Assembly: GCF_900116015.1 (NCBI RefSeq)
Contig: NZ_FOYH01000001.1
Span: 62,001 to 126,000, forward strand
DNA length: 64,000 nt
Source of the DNA: Enterobacter sp. kpr-6
Lineage (GTDB): Bacteria; Pseudomonadota; Gammaproteobacteria; Enterobacterales; Enterobacteriaceae
Direction of reading: 5' to 3'
Positions 8,401 to 16,739 of this stretch are shown here, in pieces (the first letter of the stretch is position 1; the number at the start of each line of letters is the position of its first letter). Both the position numbers and the translations under genes were made by a program. The notes under the pieces are model-generated. The model was given only the letters and a program-made list of their open reading frames with translations. It did no database searches and had not been told where the DNA came from.

Positions 8401-10427
8401 ATGAAAAAGGTGAAGGCACCATTTCAATGCCGATTGGCGATTTTAACGGCGAACTGCGTCTGATGGCGCAGGCCTGGACGGAAGATGACTTCGGCAGTAA
8501 CGAAAGCAAAGTTATAGTGGCGGCTCCGCTGATTGCCGAACTGAGCACGCCGCGCTTCCTCGCCAGTGGTGACACCACCCGCCTGGCGCTCGATCTCACC
8601 AACCTGACTGACCAGCCACAAACGCTGAACGTGGCGCTGGCAGCCAGCGGTTTAATCAGCCTCGACAGCGAGCAGCCGAAGCCAGTGAGCCTTGCGCCTA
8701 ACGCCCGTTTCACGCTGTTTGTGCCGGTGCGCGGCCTGAGCGGTTTTGGCGACGGCGAGATCAGTGCGCAAATCAGCGGCCTGACGTTGCCGGGCGAAAC
8801 TTTCGCGCCGCAGCAAAAGCAATGGAAAATCGGCGTCCGTCCGGTCTGGCCTGCCCAGACGGTGAATACGGGTGTGCAGTTAAATGCCGGACAGAGCTGG
8901 AATGCGCCTGCAAATCACATTACGGGCATTTCCCCTGCGACCCTGCAAGGGCAGCTCTTACTGAGCGGCAAACCGCCGCTTAACCTTGCCCGCTACATTC
9001 AGGAACTGAGAGCTTACCCGTACGGCTGCCTTGAGCAAACCACCAGCGGATTGTTCCCGTCGCTCTATACCAATAGCGCGCAACTGAAGGCGCTGGGCAT
9101 TGTGGGCGACAGCGATGAAAAACGCCGAGCGGCGGTGGACGTTGGCATCGCCCGCCTGCTGCAAATGCAGCGTGACGACGGCAGCTTTGCGCTGTGGGAT
9201 AAAGAGGGAGCAGAAGAATACTGGCTGACCGCATACGTGACGGACTTCCTGGTCCGTGCCGGGGAGCAGGGTTACAGCGTTCCTTCCGACGCGCTCAACA
9301 AGGCCAACAACCGCTTGCTGCGTTATTTACAGGCACCGGGCGAGATCTCAACCCGTTACAGCGAGGATAACCAGGCGAGCAAATTTGCTGTTCAGGCTTA
9401 TGCCGGACTGGTACTGGCACGTCAGCAAAAGGCCCCGCTCGGTGCGCTGCGTGAGATCTGGCAACACCACGATCAGGCGGCAGCCGGTCTGCCTCTGATG
9501 CAACTGGGTGTGGCCCTGAAATTAATGGGCGACGATACCCGTGCCAAAGAAGCGCTGACGCTGGCCCTGAAAACGTCACGCCAGTCGGAACACCGCTGGC
9601 TGGGGGATTACGGCAGTACATTGCGCGATCATGCCCTGATGCTCTCCCTGTTGCAGGAAAACAAGCTGCTGCCCGACGCGCAAAACACCCTGCTGATGAC
9701 CCTGTCAGAAGAAGCCTATGGGCAGCGCTGGCTCTCCACTCAGGAAAGCAACGCGCTGTTCCTGGCGGGCAGACAATTACAGAATGTGCCGGGAACCTGG
9801 CAGGCGCAAACCTCCCTTGATGCCACGCTGCTCAAAGGCGACAAGCCGCAAACGCAGAAACTGACGGGCGACCAGATTGCGTCGTTGCAGGTCACCAATA
9901 CCGGCGACACGCCGCTGTGGCTGCGTCTGGATACCTCAGGCTATCCGGAAGCCGCGCCGCAGCCGTCGTCAAACGTGCTGCACATTGAACGGCAAATTCT
10001 CGGTACCGACGGGCAGGCGAAATCGCTGGCTTCGCTGAAAAGCGGTGAGCTGGTACTGGTGACGCTGGCGGTCCAGGCCAGTGAGAATGTGCCGGATGCG
10101 CTGGTGGTTGACTTGCTGCCTGCCGGGCTGGAACTGGAAAACCAGAACCTCGCCAGCAGCAGCGCGAGCCTGCAGGACAGCGGCGATGAAGTCAGAAACC
10201 TGCTTAATCAGATGCAGCAGGCTGACATTCAGCACATGGAGTTCCGCGACGATCGCTTTGTGGCGGCGGTAGCGGTCAACGAAGGGCAGCCGGTCACGCT
10301 GGTTTATCTGGCGCGCGCCGTTACGCCGGGCGTGTATCAGGTGCCAATGCCGCAGGTGGAATCGATGTATGTACCGCAATGGCGGGCGACGGGGGCTGCG
10401 AGCGGCCCGCTGATCGTAACGCCATAA
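5469..10427 (+). CDS. yfhM: YfhM, bacterial alpha-2-macroglobulin lipoprotein
   Basis: This 1652-residue periplasmic protease-trapping protein is almost the same length as the E. coli protein. A lipoprotein signal ends in LSGC with lipidated Cys22; Asp at the next position is the classical inner-membrane retention signal. A low-complexity Ala/Pro linker follows at about 30-55. The repeated MG-type beta domains lead to the thioester motif YGCLEQTT with Cys1187, which covalently captures attacking proteases after bait-region cleavage. The gene ends 1 bp before the GTG of pbpC; this yfhM-pbpC pairing is a common bacterial arrangement thought to protect the cell when the wall is breached. Upstream, a CATAAT box around 5417 is a possible promoter. 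Confidence 0.96.
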   Translation: MKPLRYAVLSAALLAAITLSGCDNDDAPQAATSSAAATPAPAKTTPPAKPDPAQLEKLAAQSKDKPLTLIDASEVQLEGAATLVLTFSIPLDPNKDFAQNVHLVDKKNGKVDGAWELSPNLKELRLRHLEPNRELVASVDKGLLALNKATLGQDIEKTLTTRDVQPSVGFASRGSLLPGKVVEGLPVMALNVNNVDVNFYRVKPESLPSFVSQWEYRNSLSNWESDELLKMAELVYTGRFDLNPARNTREKLLLPLSEIKPLQQAGVYIAVMNQAGHYNYSNAATLFTLSNIGLSVHRYHNRLDVFTQSLENGSAQQGVDVVLLNEKGQTLAQAASDGKGHATLNTDKEAALVLARKDGETTLLDLKLPALDLAEFDIAGEPGVNKQFFMFGPRDLYRPGETVILNGLLRDSDGKPLAAQPVKLEVVKPDGQVMRTLVSQPKDGLYQFNYALDASAQTGMWHIRANTGDNQTVSWDFHVEDFMPERMGLNLDAQKTPLAMKDPVNFGVTGYYLYGAPANGNALQGQLFLRPLRDAVKALPGFQFGNIAEENLSRSLDEVQVTLDAEGRGQVSTDSQWQEAHSPLQVILQASLLESGGRPVTRRAEQSIWPAESLPGIRPQFAAKAVYDYRTDTTVNQPMVDENSNAGFDIVYANAQGEKQAVSGLQVRLIRERRDYYWNWSEGEGWQSQFDQKDLVEGEQPLDLAAGETGKVSFPVEWGAYRLEVKAPDDTVSSVRFWAGYSWQDNSDGAGAIRPDRVTLKLDKPAYQPGETINLHITAPAAGKGYAMVESSEGPLWWQEIDVPADGLDLAIPVDKAWKRHDLYLSTLVVRPGDKSKSATPKRAVGLLHLPLGDENRRLDVSLTNPQKMRPNQTLTVKVKASVKDGVVPKQVNVLLSAVDSGVLNITDYVTPDPWEAFFGQKRYGADIYDIYGQVIEGQGRLAALRFGGDGDELNRGGKPPVNHVTIIAQQAQPVTLDEKGEGTISMPIGDFNGELRLMAQAWTEDDFGSNESKVIVAAPLIAELSTPRFLASGDTTRLALDLTNLTDQPQTLNVALAASGLISLDSEQPKPVSLAPNARFTLFVPVRGLSGFGDGEISAQISGLTLPGETFAPQQKQWKIGVRPVWPAQTVNTGVQLNAGQSWNAPANHITGISPATLQGQLLLSGKPPLNLARYIQELRAYPYGCLEQTTSGLFPSLYTNSAQLKALGIVGDSDEKRRAAVDVGIARLLQMQRDDGSFALWDKEGAEEYWLTAYVTDFLVRAGEQGYSVPSDALNKANNRLLRYLQAPGEISTRYSEDNQASKFAVQAYAGLVLARQQKAPLGALREIWQHHDQAAAGLPLMQLGVALKLMGDDTRAKEALTLALKTSRQSEHRWLGDYGSTLRDHALMLSLLQENKLLPDAQNTLLMTLSEEAYGQRWLSTQESNALFLAGRQLQNVPGTWQAQTSLDATLLKGDKPQTQKLTGDQIASLQVTNTGDTPLWLRLDTSGYPEAAPQPSSNVLHIERQILGTDGQAKSLASLKSGELVLVTLAVQASENVPDALVVDLLPAGLELENQNLASSSASLQDSGDEVRNLLNQMQQADIQHMEFRDDRFVAAVAVNEGQPVTLVYLARAVTPGVYQVPMPQVESMYVPQWRATGAASGPLIVTP

Positions 10428-10428
10428 C

Positions 10429-12756
10429 GTGAGTCAACGCCGTTTCCGGCGCTCCCGCTGGCTCTGGCTGCCGGGAGCGCTGCTGCTGCTTTGGGTGGCG
10501 GTGGTCATCGCCGACAGGCTGTGGCCGCTGCCGCTTAATGAGGTCAGTCCTGCCCGCGTGGTGGTTACCGAAAACGGGACACCGCTGTGGCGCTTTGCTG
10601 ACGCCGAAGGCATCTGGCGCTACCCGGTCACCATCGAAGAGGTCTCGCCACGCTATCTTCAGGCGCTGATCCAGTATGAAGATCGCTGGTTCTGGACGCA
10701 TCCTGGCGTTAATCCGCTCTCTATTGCCCGCGCCGCCTGGCAGGATCTGACGTCCGGCAAAGTGGTGTCGGGTGGCAGCACCCTGACCATGCAGGTGGCG
10801 CGGCTGCTCGATCCGCACTCACGCACGCTCGCAGGTAAGATCCGTCAGCTCTGGCGGGCGCTGCAACTGGAATGGCATCTTTCAAAACGTGAAATCCTCA
10901 CCCTGTATCTCAACCGTGCGCCGTTCGGCGGCACATTACAGGGCGTGGGGGCAGCAAGCTGGGCCTATCTGGGGAAATCCCCGGCGCAGTTAAGTTACGC
11001 TGAAGCGGCGCTGCTTGCGGTGCTGCCTCAGGCACCGAGCCGCCTGCGACCCGACCGCTGGCCGGAACGTGCTCAGGCCGCGCGCGATAAAGTGCTCGAC
11101 AGAATGGCGCAGCAGGGCGTGTGGTCAGCGCATCAGGTACAGGAATCCCGCGAAGAACCGGTCTGGCTGGCACCCCGGCAGATGCCGCAGCTTGCACCGC
11201 TGTTCTCCCGCCTCGTCGCAGGCAAAACGAAAAGCGACAAAATCGTCACCACGCTGGACGCGGGGCTGCAACGTCAGCTTGAAGATATGGCGCTTAACGT
11301 GAAATCCCGCCTGCCGCAGCGCAGTTCGCTGGCGATGATCGTCGTCGATCACACCAGCATGAAAGTGCGCGGCTGGGTGGGATCGGTGGATATCAACGAT
11401 GACACCCGCTTTAGCCACGTGGACATGGTCAATGCGATCCGATCGCCGGGATCGGTGTTAAAACCCTTTATCTACGGGCTGGCGATGGACGAAGGGCTGA
11501 TTCATCCGGCCTCGCTGCTTCAGGACGTGCCCCGTCTGACCGGAGATTACCGGCCCGGCAACTTTGATTCTGGTTTTCATGGCCCGATCAGCATGAGTGA
11601 AGCGCTGGTGCGCTCGCTCAATCTCCCGGCGGTGCAGGTGCTGGAGGCTTACGGACCGAAGCGCTTTGCCGCCCGGCTGCGTAACGCCGGATTGCCGCTC
11701 ATCTTACCCGCCGGGGCTGAGCCAAATCTGTCGCTGATCTTAGGCGGGGCAGGCGCGCGGCTGGCGGATATTACCGCGGCCTACAGCGCCTTTGCCCGCC
11801 ACGGAAAAGCAGGCGCATTACGCCTGCAGCCGTCAGATCCTCTCACCGAGCGACCGCTGCTTTCAGAGGGTTCCGCGTGGATTATCCGCCGGATCCTCGC
11901 CTCGCAAGCTCAGCCGCTGCCCGATGCCACGCTCACGCAGGTGGTGCCACTGGCCTGGAAAACCGGCACCAGCTATGGCTACCGCGACGCGTGGGCGGTG
12001 GGCCTTAACGCCCGGTATGTGATAGGGATTTGGGTCGGCAGGCCCGATGGCACCCCGGTGGCCGGACAGTTTGGTTTCGCCAGCGCCGTGCCGCTGCTCA
12101 ATCAGGTCAATACGCTGTTGCAGGCGCAATCCGTCGTCGGGCAGGGAAGGCAGCCGGTCGATCCGCGTCCGGCGTCGGTTACCCGCGGCGTGATCTGCTG
12201 GCCTGGCGGGCAAAGTCTGCCTGAAGGCGACAGTAACTGCCGCCGTCGTCTTTCGACCTGGCTTCTGGACGGCAGTGAACCGCCCACGCTGTTACTGCCG
12301 GAACAGGAAGGGATGAAGGGGATTCGTTTTCCCGTCTGGCTTGATGCTGACGGAAAACGCGTGGCGGCGGATTGCCCGGATGCGCGTAAAACAACCCTGG
12401 ATGTCTGGCCTTTACCGCTGGAGCCGTGGTTGCCGCCCTCTGAACGACGCGCTGCAAGATTGCCTGCGCCATCCTCCGTGTGTCCGCCGATGCACAACCA
12501 GGATGCGCCGCCGCTGATCCTTTCCGGCCTCCAGGAAGGTGCTGTCATCAAGCGCCCGCCGGGTCAGCAAAGCGTGGCTTTACCGCTGCGCACCCTCGGC
12601 GGAGAAGGCCGACGCTGGTGGTTTCTGAATGGTGAACCGGTCGACACGATGCGTAACACACTTACCCTGACGCTAACGCAGTCGGGTGCGTATCAGTTAG
12701 TCGTCATGGACGAAGCGGGGCAACTGGTCACCGTGAATTTTGAGGTCAGCCTGTAA
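10429..12756 (+). CDS. pbpC: PbpC, penicillin-binding protein 1C
   Basis: This bifunctional peptidoglycan synthase has 775 residues (E. coli 770). A short cytoplasmic Arg-rich start is followed by one membrane anchor (about 13-30). The GT51 glycosyltransferase domain contains EDRWFWTHPGVNP near residue 85 and GGSTLTMQVARLL. The transpeptidase domain has SVLK (catalytic Ser342, Lys345) and KTGT at 511-514. A PBP1C-type C-terminal domain with several cysteines (CWPGGQ, CRRR, CPDA, CPP) closes the protein. Translation starts at GTG 10429, one base after the yfhM stop, so the two are surely co-translated. In E. coli PBP1C has glycosyltransferase activity while its transpeptidase role is uncertain. 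Confidence 0.96.
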   Translation: MSQRRFRRSRWLWLPGALLLLWVAVVIADRLWPLPLNEVSPARVVVTENGTPLWRFADAEGIWRYPVTIEEVSPRYLQALIQYEDRWFWTHPGVNPLSIARAAWQDLTSGKVVSGGSTLTMQVARLLDPHSRTLAGKIRQLWRALQLEWHLSKREILTLYLNRAPFGGTLQGVGAASWAYLGKSPAQLSYAEAALLAVLPQAPSRLRPDRWPERAQAARDKVLDRMAQQGVWSAHQVQESREEPVWLAPRQMPQLAPLFSRLVAGKTKSDKIVTTLDAGLQRQLEDMALNVKSRLPQRSSLAMIVVDHTSMKVRGWVGSVDINDDTRFSHVDMVNAIRSPGSVLKPFIYGLAMDEGLIHPASLLQDVPRLTGDYRPGNFDSGFHGPISMSEALVRSLNLPAVQVLEAYGPKRFAARLRNAGLPLILPAGAEPNLSLILGGAGARLADITAAYSAFARHGKAGALRLQPSDPLTERPLLSEGSAWIIRRILASQAQPLPDATLTQVVPLAWKTGTSYGYRDAWAVGLNARYVIGIWVGRPDGTPVAGQFGFASAVPLLNQVNTLLQAQSVVGQGRQPVDPRPASVTRGVICWPGGQSLPEGDSNCRRRLSTWLLDGSEPPTLLLPEQEGMKGIRFPVWLDADGKRVAADCPDARKTTLDVWPLPLEPWLPPSERRAARLPAPSSVCPPMHNQDAPPLILSGLQEGAVIKRPPGQQSVALPLRTLGGEGRRWWFLNGEPVDTMRNTLTLTLTQSGAYQLVVMDEAGQLVTVNFEVSL

Positions 12757-12938
12757 TGAAATATTTTCAGTATTTATATTACATCAATTAATATTTTTAA
12801 AATGATTGAATTATTATTTTTATATAAATGAGAATTATATTATTAATTAATAATACGACTAACGGAGTAGTTTGATAAATATCAACGGTACATTTCATTT
12901 AAAAAGGGAGAATACATTCTTTTTTGAAGGAATGTAGT
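12757..12938 (+). promoter_or_regulatory. AT-rich promoter region of the molybdoenzyme operon
   Basis: The 180 bases after pbpC are strikingly AT-rich compared with the flanking genes. They carry the FNR-type box at 12872-12885. About 29 bases downstream of the box centre is GAGAAT (12908-12913), in the position of a -10 element for an FNR-activated class II promoter, which would put the start of transcription near 12920. AAGGA at 12927-12931 is the ribosome-binding site for the GTG at 12939. Confidence 0.5.
12872..12885 (+). promoter_or_regulatory. Perfect FNR-type box
   Basis: TTGAT-AAAT-ATCAA matches the FNR consensus TTGAT-N4-ATCAA at every specified position. It lies 54 bases before the GTG of the DMSO-reductase-like operon. 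This fits anaerobic activation of a respiratory reductase. Confidence 0.75.
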
Positions 12939-15317
12939 GTGAAAAAAATACAATGCCAACGGGATGATGGCCTCGTCTCTATTTCCCGACGAAACTTCTT
13001 ACAGGCAAGTTCCGCTCTGGTTACTTTGCCTTTCCTGTCCACTACTGCGCAGGGCAGCACGCCCGACGCGGTAGTGGGCGAACAAACACCGCCGGAAAAA
13101 ATTGTGCAAACGTGCAGTACGTTTGACTGCGGGGGTAAATGCGATATTCGCGCTCATGTGAGTGATGGTGTGGTAACGCGTATTTCAACGCGGCCGGATA
13201 ATGAACTCGATCCGCAAATGCCGGTAATGCGCGCCTGTGTTCGTGGTCGCGCCTACCGGAAATTTGTTTATCATCCTGACCGGCTGAAATATCCAATGAA
13301 ACGCGTCGGCAAGCGTGGCGAAGGAAAATTCGAACGTATTTCCTGGGATGAAGCCACCACGCTTATTGCCGGTAAATTAAAATCCATCACCGAAAAATAT
13401 GGCGCATCCTCACGTTATGTTCATGTGGGAACAGCGGTTTCCGGCGGCACCTTTTCCGGCGATGTGATGGTACGCCGGCTGCTGAATTTAACGGGCGGGT
13501 ACCTGCAAAGTTACCATTCCGTCAGCATGGGTAACACCGCCGCCGCCACTCCTTATACTTACGGTACCGCCGCCAGCGGCAGTTCACTGGATACGCTGCT
13601 TGATACCAAACTGGTGATTTTGTGGGGCCATAACCCGACGGAAACCATTTTTGGGCATACCAACCATTATTTTCAGCGGATGAAGCAAAACGGCACGCGC
13701 TTTATCGTCGTCGATCCGCGCTATTCCGATACCGTTTCTTCGCTGGCGGATCAGTGGATACCGTTACTGCCTACCACCGATAACGCGCTGATGGACGCGA
13801 TGATGTACGTCATCGTCACTGAAAACCTGCACGATAAAGCGTTTATTGCGCGGCACGCTATTGGGTTTGATGAAGCCTCAATGCCGGAAGGCGTCCCGGC
13901 GAATGAATCGCTGCTGGCGTATCTGACAGGCGCGAAAGACGGCATCGTGAAAACGCCGGAGTGGGCGGAAAAGATCACCCATGTTCCGGCGCAAACCATT
14001 CGCCAGCTTGCGCGTGATTACGCCACCACCAAACCGGCGGCGTTGATTCAGGGCTGGGGCCCGCAGCGGCATAACTGCGGCGAGCGTACCGCGCGCGGTT
14101 CAACGCTTCTGGCGACCATCACCGGTAATGTCGGCGTTAAAGGCGGCTGGGCGGCAGGCTACGGCGGCTGCGCTAACCGTAAATTTACCGTTGGCCCGGA
14201 AATGCCTGAGAACCTGGTAAAAGCACAAATCTCCGTGATGAACTGGGTGCAGGCTGCCGATGATGCCAGCAAAGTCACCGTCGATGATGGTCTGAAAGAA
14301 GCGAAACAGCTCGACAGCAACATCCGCATTCTCTTTTCCCTTGCCGGAAACTACCTCGCCAACCAGAACCCCGATCTGCACCAGGCGGTGCGCGTGCTGG
14401 AAGATGAATCAAAAATTGAGTTCATCGTGGCAAGCGATCTGTTTATGACCCCCAGCGCGAAATATGCCGATCTGCTGCTGCCAGAAACCAGCTTTATGGA
14501 GCGCTGGAACATCGGCGAAACCTGGGGTACGGCAAGTTATCTTATCCTCTCTGAAAAACTGATTGAGCCGGAATTTGAACGGCGGTCTGACTACGAGTGG
14601 CTGCGGGAAGTGGCGGCAAAGCTCAATGTCGAAGCCGAGTTCAGCCAGGGGCGCGACGAAAAAGCCTGGATTGAGCATATCTGGGAGCAAACCCGCCTGG
14701 CGATGCCCGATGAGAAACTGCCGGATTTCGCCACCCTGCAAGTCACCCGTCAGCATCTGTTTAAAAGCGCGCCCTGGGTGGCCTTCGAAGACAATATCCG
14801 CGACCCGGAGAATCATCCGTTCGCCACGCCTTCCGGGAAAATCGAGATTTTCTCAAAGCGCCTGTACGACATGCATCACCCGGAAATCCCGGCGTTGTCG
14901 CACTACGTGCCTGCCCACGAAGGGCCGGAAGATACGCTGGCAAAAGACTTCCCGCTGCAATTGATTACCTGGAAAGGGAAAAACCGCGCCAACTCCACGC
15001 AGTACGCTAACCCGTGGCTGATTGAGGCGCAGCAGCAGAAGCTGTGGATCAACCCACAGGATGCACAAAAAAGAGGCATTAATCAGGGCGATAGCGTGAA
15101 GATCCATAACGCTCGCGGCATTTGCCAGATCCCGGCAGAAGTGACGCCGCGCATTATTCCAGGCGTGGTGGCAATGCAGGCCGGAGCCTGGTGGCAGCCG
15201 GATGAAAAAGGCGTGGATAAAGGTGGTTGCGCTAACGTACTCAGCTCGGCGCGCATCACGGCGCTGGCAAAAGGGAATTCACATCAGACGATGCTGGTGG
15301 AGGTTGAAAAAGCATGA
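12939..15317 (+). CDS. DMSO reductase-family molybdopterin oxidoreductase, catalytic subunit
   Basis: This 792-residue periplasmic enzyme is exported by the Tat system: SRRNFLQ with Arg17-Arg18 precedes a hydrophobic stretch ending near AQG. Four cysteines (59, 64, 68, 100) bind an N-terminal [4Fe-4S] cluster. The molybdenum ligand is probably Ser196 in YHSVSMGN, by alignment with DmsA, which places it with DmsA/YnfE rather than the cysteine-ligated thiosulfate/polysulfide reductases. The GTG at 12939 is preferred over an upstream TTG because AAGGA lies 7 bases before it. It overlaps the next gene by 4 bp. A similar locus sits between pbpC and ndk in Salmonella (from memory, STM2530-2527). 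The physiological acceptor is unknown: S-oxides, N-oxides or others. Confidence 0.9.
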   Translation: MKKIQCQRDDGLVSISRRNFLQASSALVTLPFLSTTAQGSTPDAVVGEQTPPEKIVQTCSTFDCGGKCDIRAHVSDGVVTRISTRPDNELDPQMPVMRACVRGRAYRKFVYHPDRLKYPMKRVGKRGEGKFERISWDEATTLIAGKLKSITEKYGASSRYVHVGTAVSGGTFSGDVMVRRLLNLTGGYLQSYHSVSMGNTAAATPYTYGTAASGSSLDTLLDTKLVILWGHNPTETIFGHTNHYFQRMKQNGTRFIVVDPRYSDTVSSLADQWIPLLPTTDNALMDAMMYVIVTENLHDKAFIARHAIGFDEASMPEGVPANESLLAYLTGAKDGIVKTPEWAEKITHVPAQTIRQLARDYATTKPAALIQGWGPQRHNCGERTARGSTLLATITGNVGVKGGWAAGYGGCANRKFTVGPEMPENLVKAQISVMNWVQAADDASKVTVDDGLKEAKQLDSNIRILFSLAGNYLANQNPDLHQAVRVLEDESKIEFIVASDLFMTPSAKYADLLLPETSFMERWNIGETWGTASYLILSEKLIEPEFERRSDYEWLREVAAKLNVEAEFSQGRDEKAWIEHIWEQTRLAMPDEKLPDFATLQVTRQHLFKSAPWVAFEDNIRDPENHPFATPSGKIEIFSKRLYDMHHPEIPALSHYVPAHEGPEDTLAKDFPLQLITWKGKNRANSTQYANPWLIEAQQQKLWINPQDAQKRGINQGDSVKIHNARGICQIPAEVTPRIIPGVVAMQAGAWWQPDEKGVDKGGCANVLSSARITALAKGNSHQTMLVEVEKA

Positions 15318-15943
15318 GTCAGTTCAAACAATACGCCCCGGTGAGCGAAAAACAGCTTGGATTTTTTATCGATTCCTCGCGTTGCTCAGGGTGCAAAGCC
15401 TGTCAGGTCGCCTGTAAAGATAAAAACAATCTGGACGTTGGCCGCCGTTTTCGCCGCGTGTATGAAGTCAACGGCGGGAGTTTTATCCCCACCGGGCAGG
15501 GCGGCGTAAGCCAGAACGTGTTCGCCTATACGCTCTCGATTTCCTGTAACCACTGCGACGATCCGATTTGCACCAAAAACTGCCCGACCACCGCCATGCA
15601 TAAACGTCCGGGCGACGGCATTGTGCGCGTGGATACCGACAAATGCGTGGGCTGCGGTTACTGCGCCTGGTCCTGTCCTTACGGCGCGCCGCAGCTTAAC
15701 GAGCAGACCGGGCAGATGTCGAAATGCGATTTTTGCATCGATTTACAGGCGAAAGGCGAGCAGCCGGTTTGCGTGGCAACCTGCCCGCTTGAGGCAATCA
15801 AATTTGGTCCGGTTGATGAACTGCGTGCCAAATATGGCAGCGTGTGTGAAGTGAAAGGGCTGCCGGATGCGTCCGTGACAAGGCCCAATCTGGTGATCAA
15901 AGCGCATCAGGGTGCGGAAAAGGAGGGCAGCCGTCATGCATGA
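15314..15943 (+). CDS. DmsB-like electron-transfer subunit with four [4Fe-4S] clusters
   Basis: This 209-residue ferredoxin-type subunit passes electrons from the membrane anchor to the catalytic subunit. Four cysteine groups are visible: CSGCKACQVAC near the N-terminus, CNHCDDPICTKNC, CVGCGYCAWSC, and CDFC with a later CVATC. This is the classic DmsB/PhsB/PsrB 16-cysteine pattern. Length matches DmsB (205). It has no signal peptide and is presumably carried out with the Tat-dependent catalytic partner. The start codon overlaps the catalytic-subunit stop (ATGA), and its own stop overlaps the anchor gene. Confidence 0.92.
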   Translation: MSQFKQYAPVSEKQLGFFIDSSRCSGCKACQVACKDKNNLDVGRRFRRVYEVNGGSFIPTGQGGVSQNVFAYTLSISCNHCDDPICTKNCPTTAMHKRPGDGIVRVDTDKCVGCGYCAWSCPYGAPQLNEQTGQMSKCDFCIDLQAKGEQPVCVATCPLEAIKFGPVDELRAKYGSVCEVKGLPDASVTRPNLVIKAHQGAEKEGSRHA

Positions 15944-16739
15944 GTTACCGTTGCTGATTTTTACCCTGTTTCTGCAAGGCTCGGTCGGTATCACGCTGTG
16001 GCTGGCTTTCAGACATACCACGCTGACGCCAGGCAACGATCTTCGCCGTAGTCTGTTGCCGGTAGCGGCCGGGGCGTTTGTGATGGCTGGTTTAGGGCTG
16101 ATGGCCTCGGCGCTGCATATGGGCTACCCGCTGAATGCGTTTAACGCGCTGCGTCATGTGGGAAGCTCGTGGTTAAGCCGCGAAATCATCTTCGCCAGCC
16201 TCTATCTGGCCGCCCTTGGATTAGCCACGCTGCTGCTTTTCACCGGTAAACCCGGCTGGAAAACGCTGTTGATCCTGGCGGCGGTACTGGGGCTGGTGGA
16301 TGTGTTCTGCATGGCGCAGATTTATATGCACACCTCGGTTGTCACCTGGCAGCATGTGAATACGCTGGTGCTGTTTATCAGTACGGTGGTGATCCTGGGT
16401 TCTGTCGTGGTTTCGCTGGTGTTTCAGGCCCGGCGCGCGGTTATCTACGCCGTAGCGCTGATCGCACTGTTCGTCCTGCTTCGCCTGCTGATCCAACCGC
16501 TCTGGCTGGCGGATGTGACGGCGGTGGGCAATACGGTGGTCACCTATGCTCATCAGCCACTGGCAATGCTGGCGCAATTGCGCGGCGTGCATCTGTTCAG
16601 CCAGTGTATCTCCGTTGCCGGCATGCTTTGCTTCGCCGCAGGCGGCCTGAAGCGGGCGAACGGGCTGATGGTGACGGGCTGTGCGTTGCTGATCGCAGGT
16701 GAAATTATGCTGCGCTTCGTCTTTTTCTGTATCGGCTGA
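15936..16739 (+). CDS. DmsC-like membrane anchor subunit
   Basis: This 267-residue hydrophobic protein has about eight predicted membrane segments (for example near residues 8-26, 40-60, 80-105, 112-130, 145-165). It fits the DmsC family that anchors the reductase and oxidises menaquinol. E. coli DmsC is 287 residues. The ATG at 15936 is preceded by GGAGGG and overlaps the previous stop by 8 bp; an upstream in-frame start would lack such a site. It ends in TGATG, overlapping the polyferredoxin start. Sequence conservation in this family is low, so the call relies on topology and position. Confidence 0.85.
   Translation: MHELPLLIFTLFLQGSVGITLWLAFRHTTLTPGNDLRRSLLPVAAGAFVMAGLGLMASALHMGYPLNAFNALRHVGSSWLSREIIFASLYLAALGLATLLLFTGKPGWKTLLILAAVLGLVDVFCMAQIYMHTSVVTWQHVNTLVLFISTVVILGSVVVSLVFQARRAVIYAVALIALFVLLRLLIQPLWLADVTAVGNTVVTYAHQPLAMLAQLRGVHLFSQCISVAGMLCFAAGGLKRANGLMVTGCALLIAGEIMLRFVFFCIG

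Noticed and set aside
12826-12850. Fur-box-like AT-rich stretch before the reductase operon
   Set aside because: Only about 9 of 14 positions match a half-overlapping Fur motif in very AT-rich DNA, which is expected by chance.
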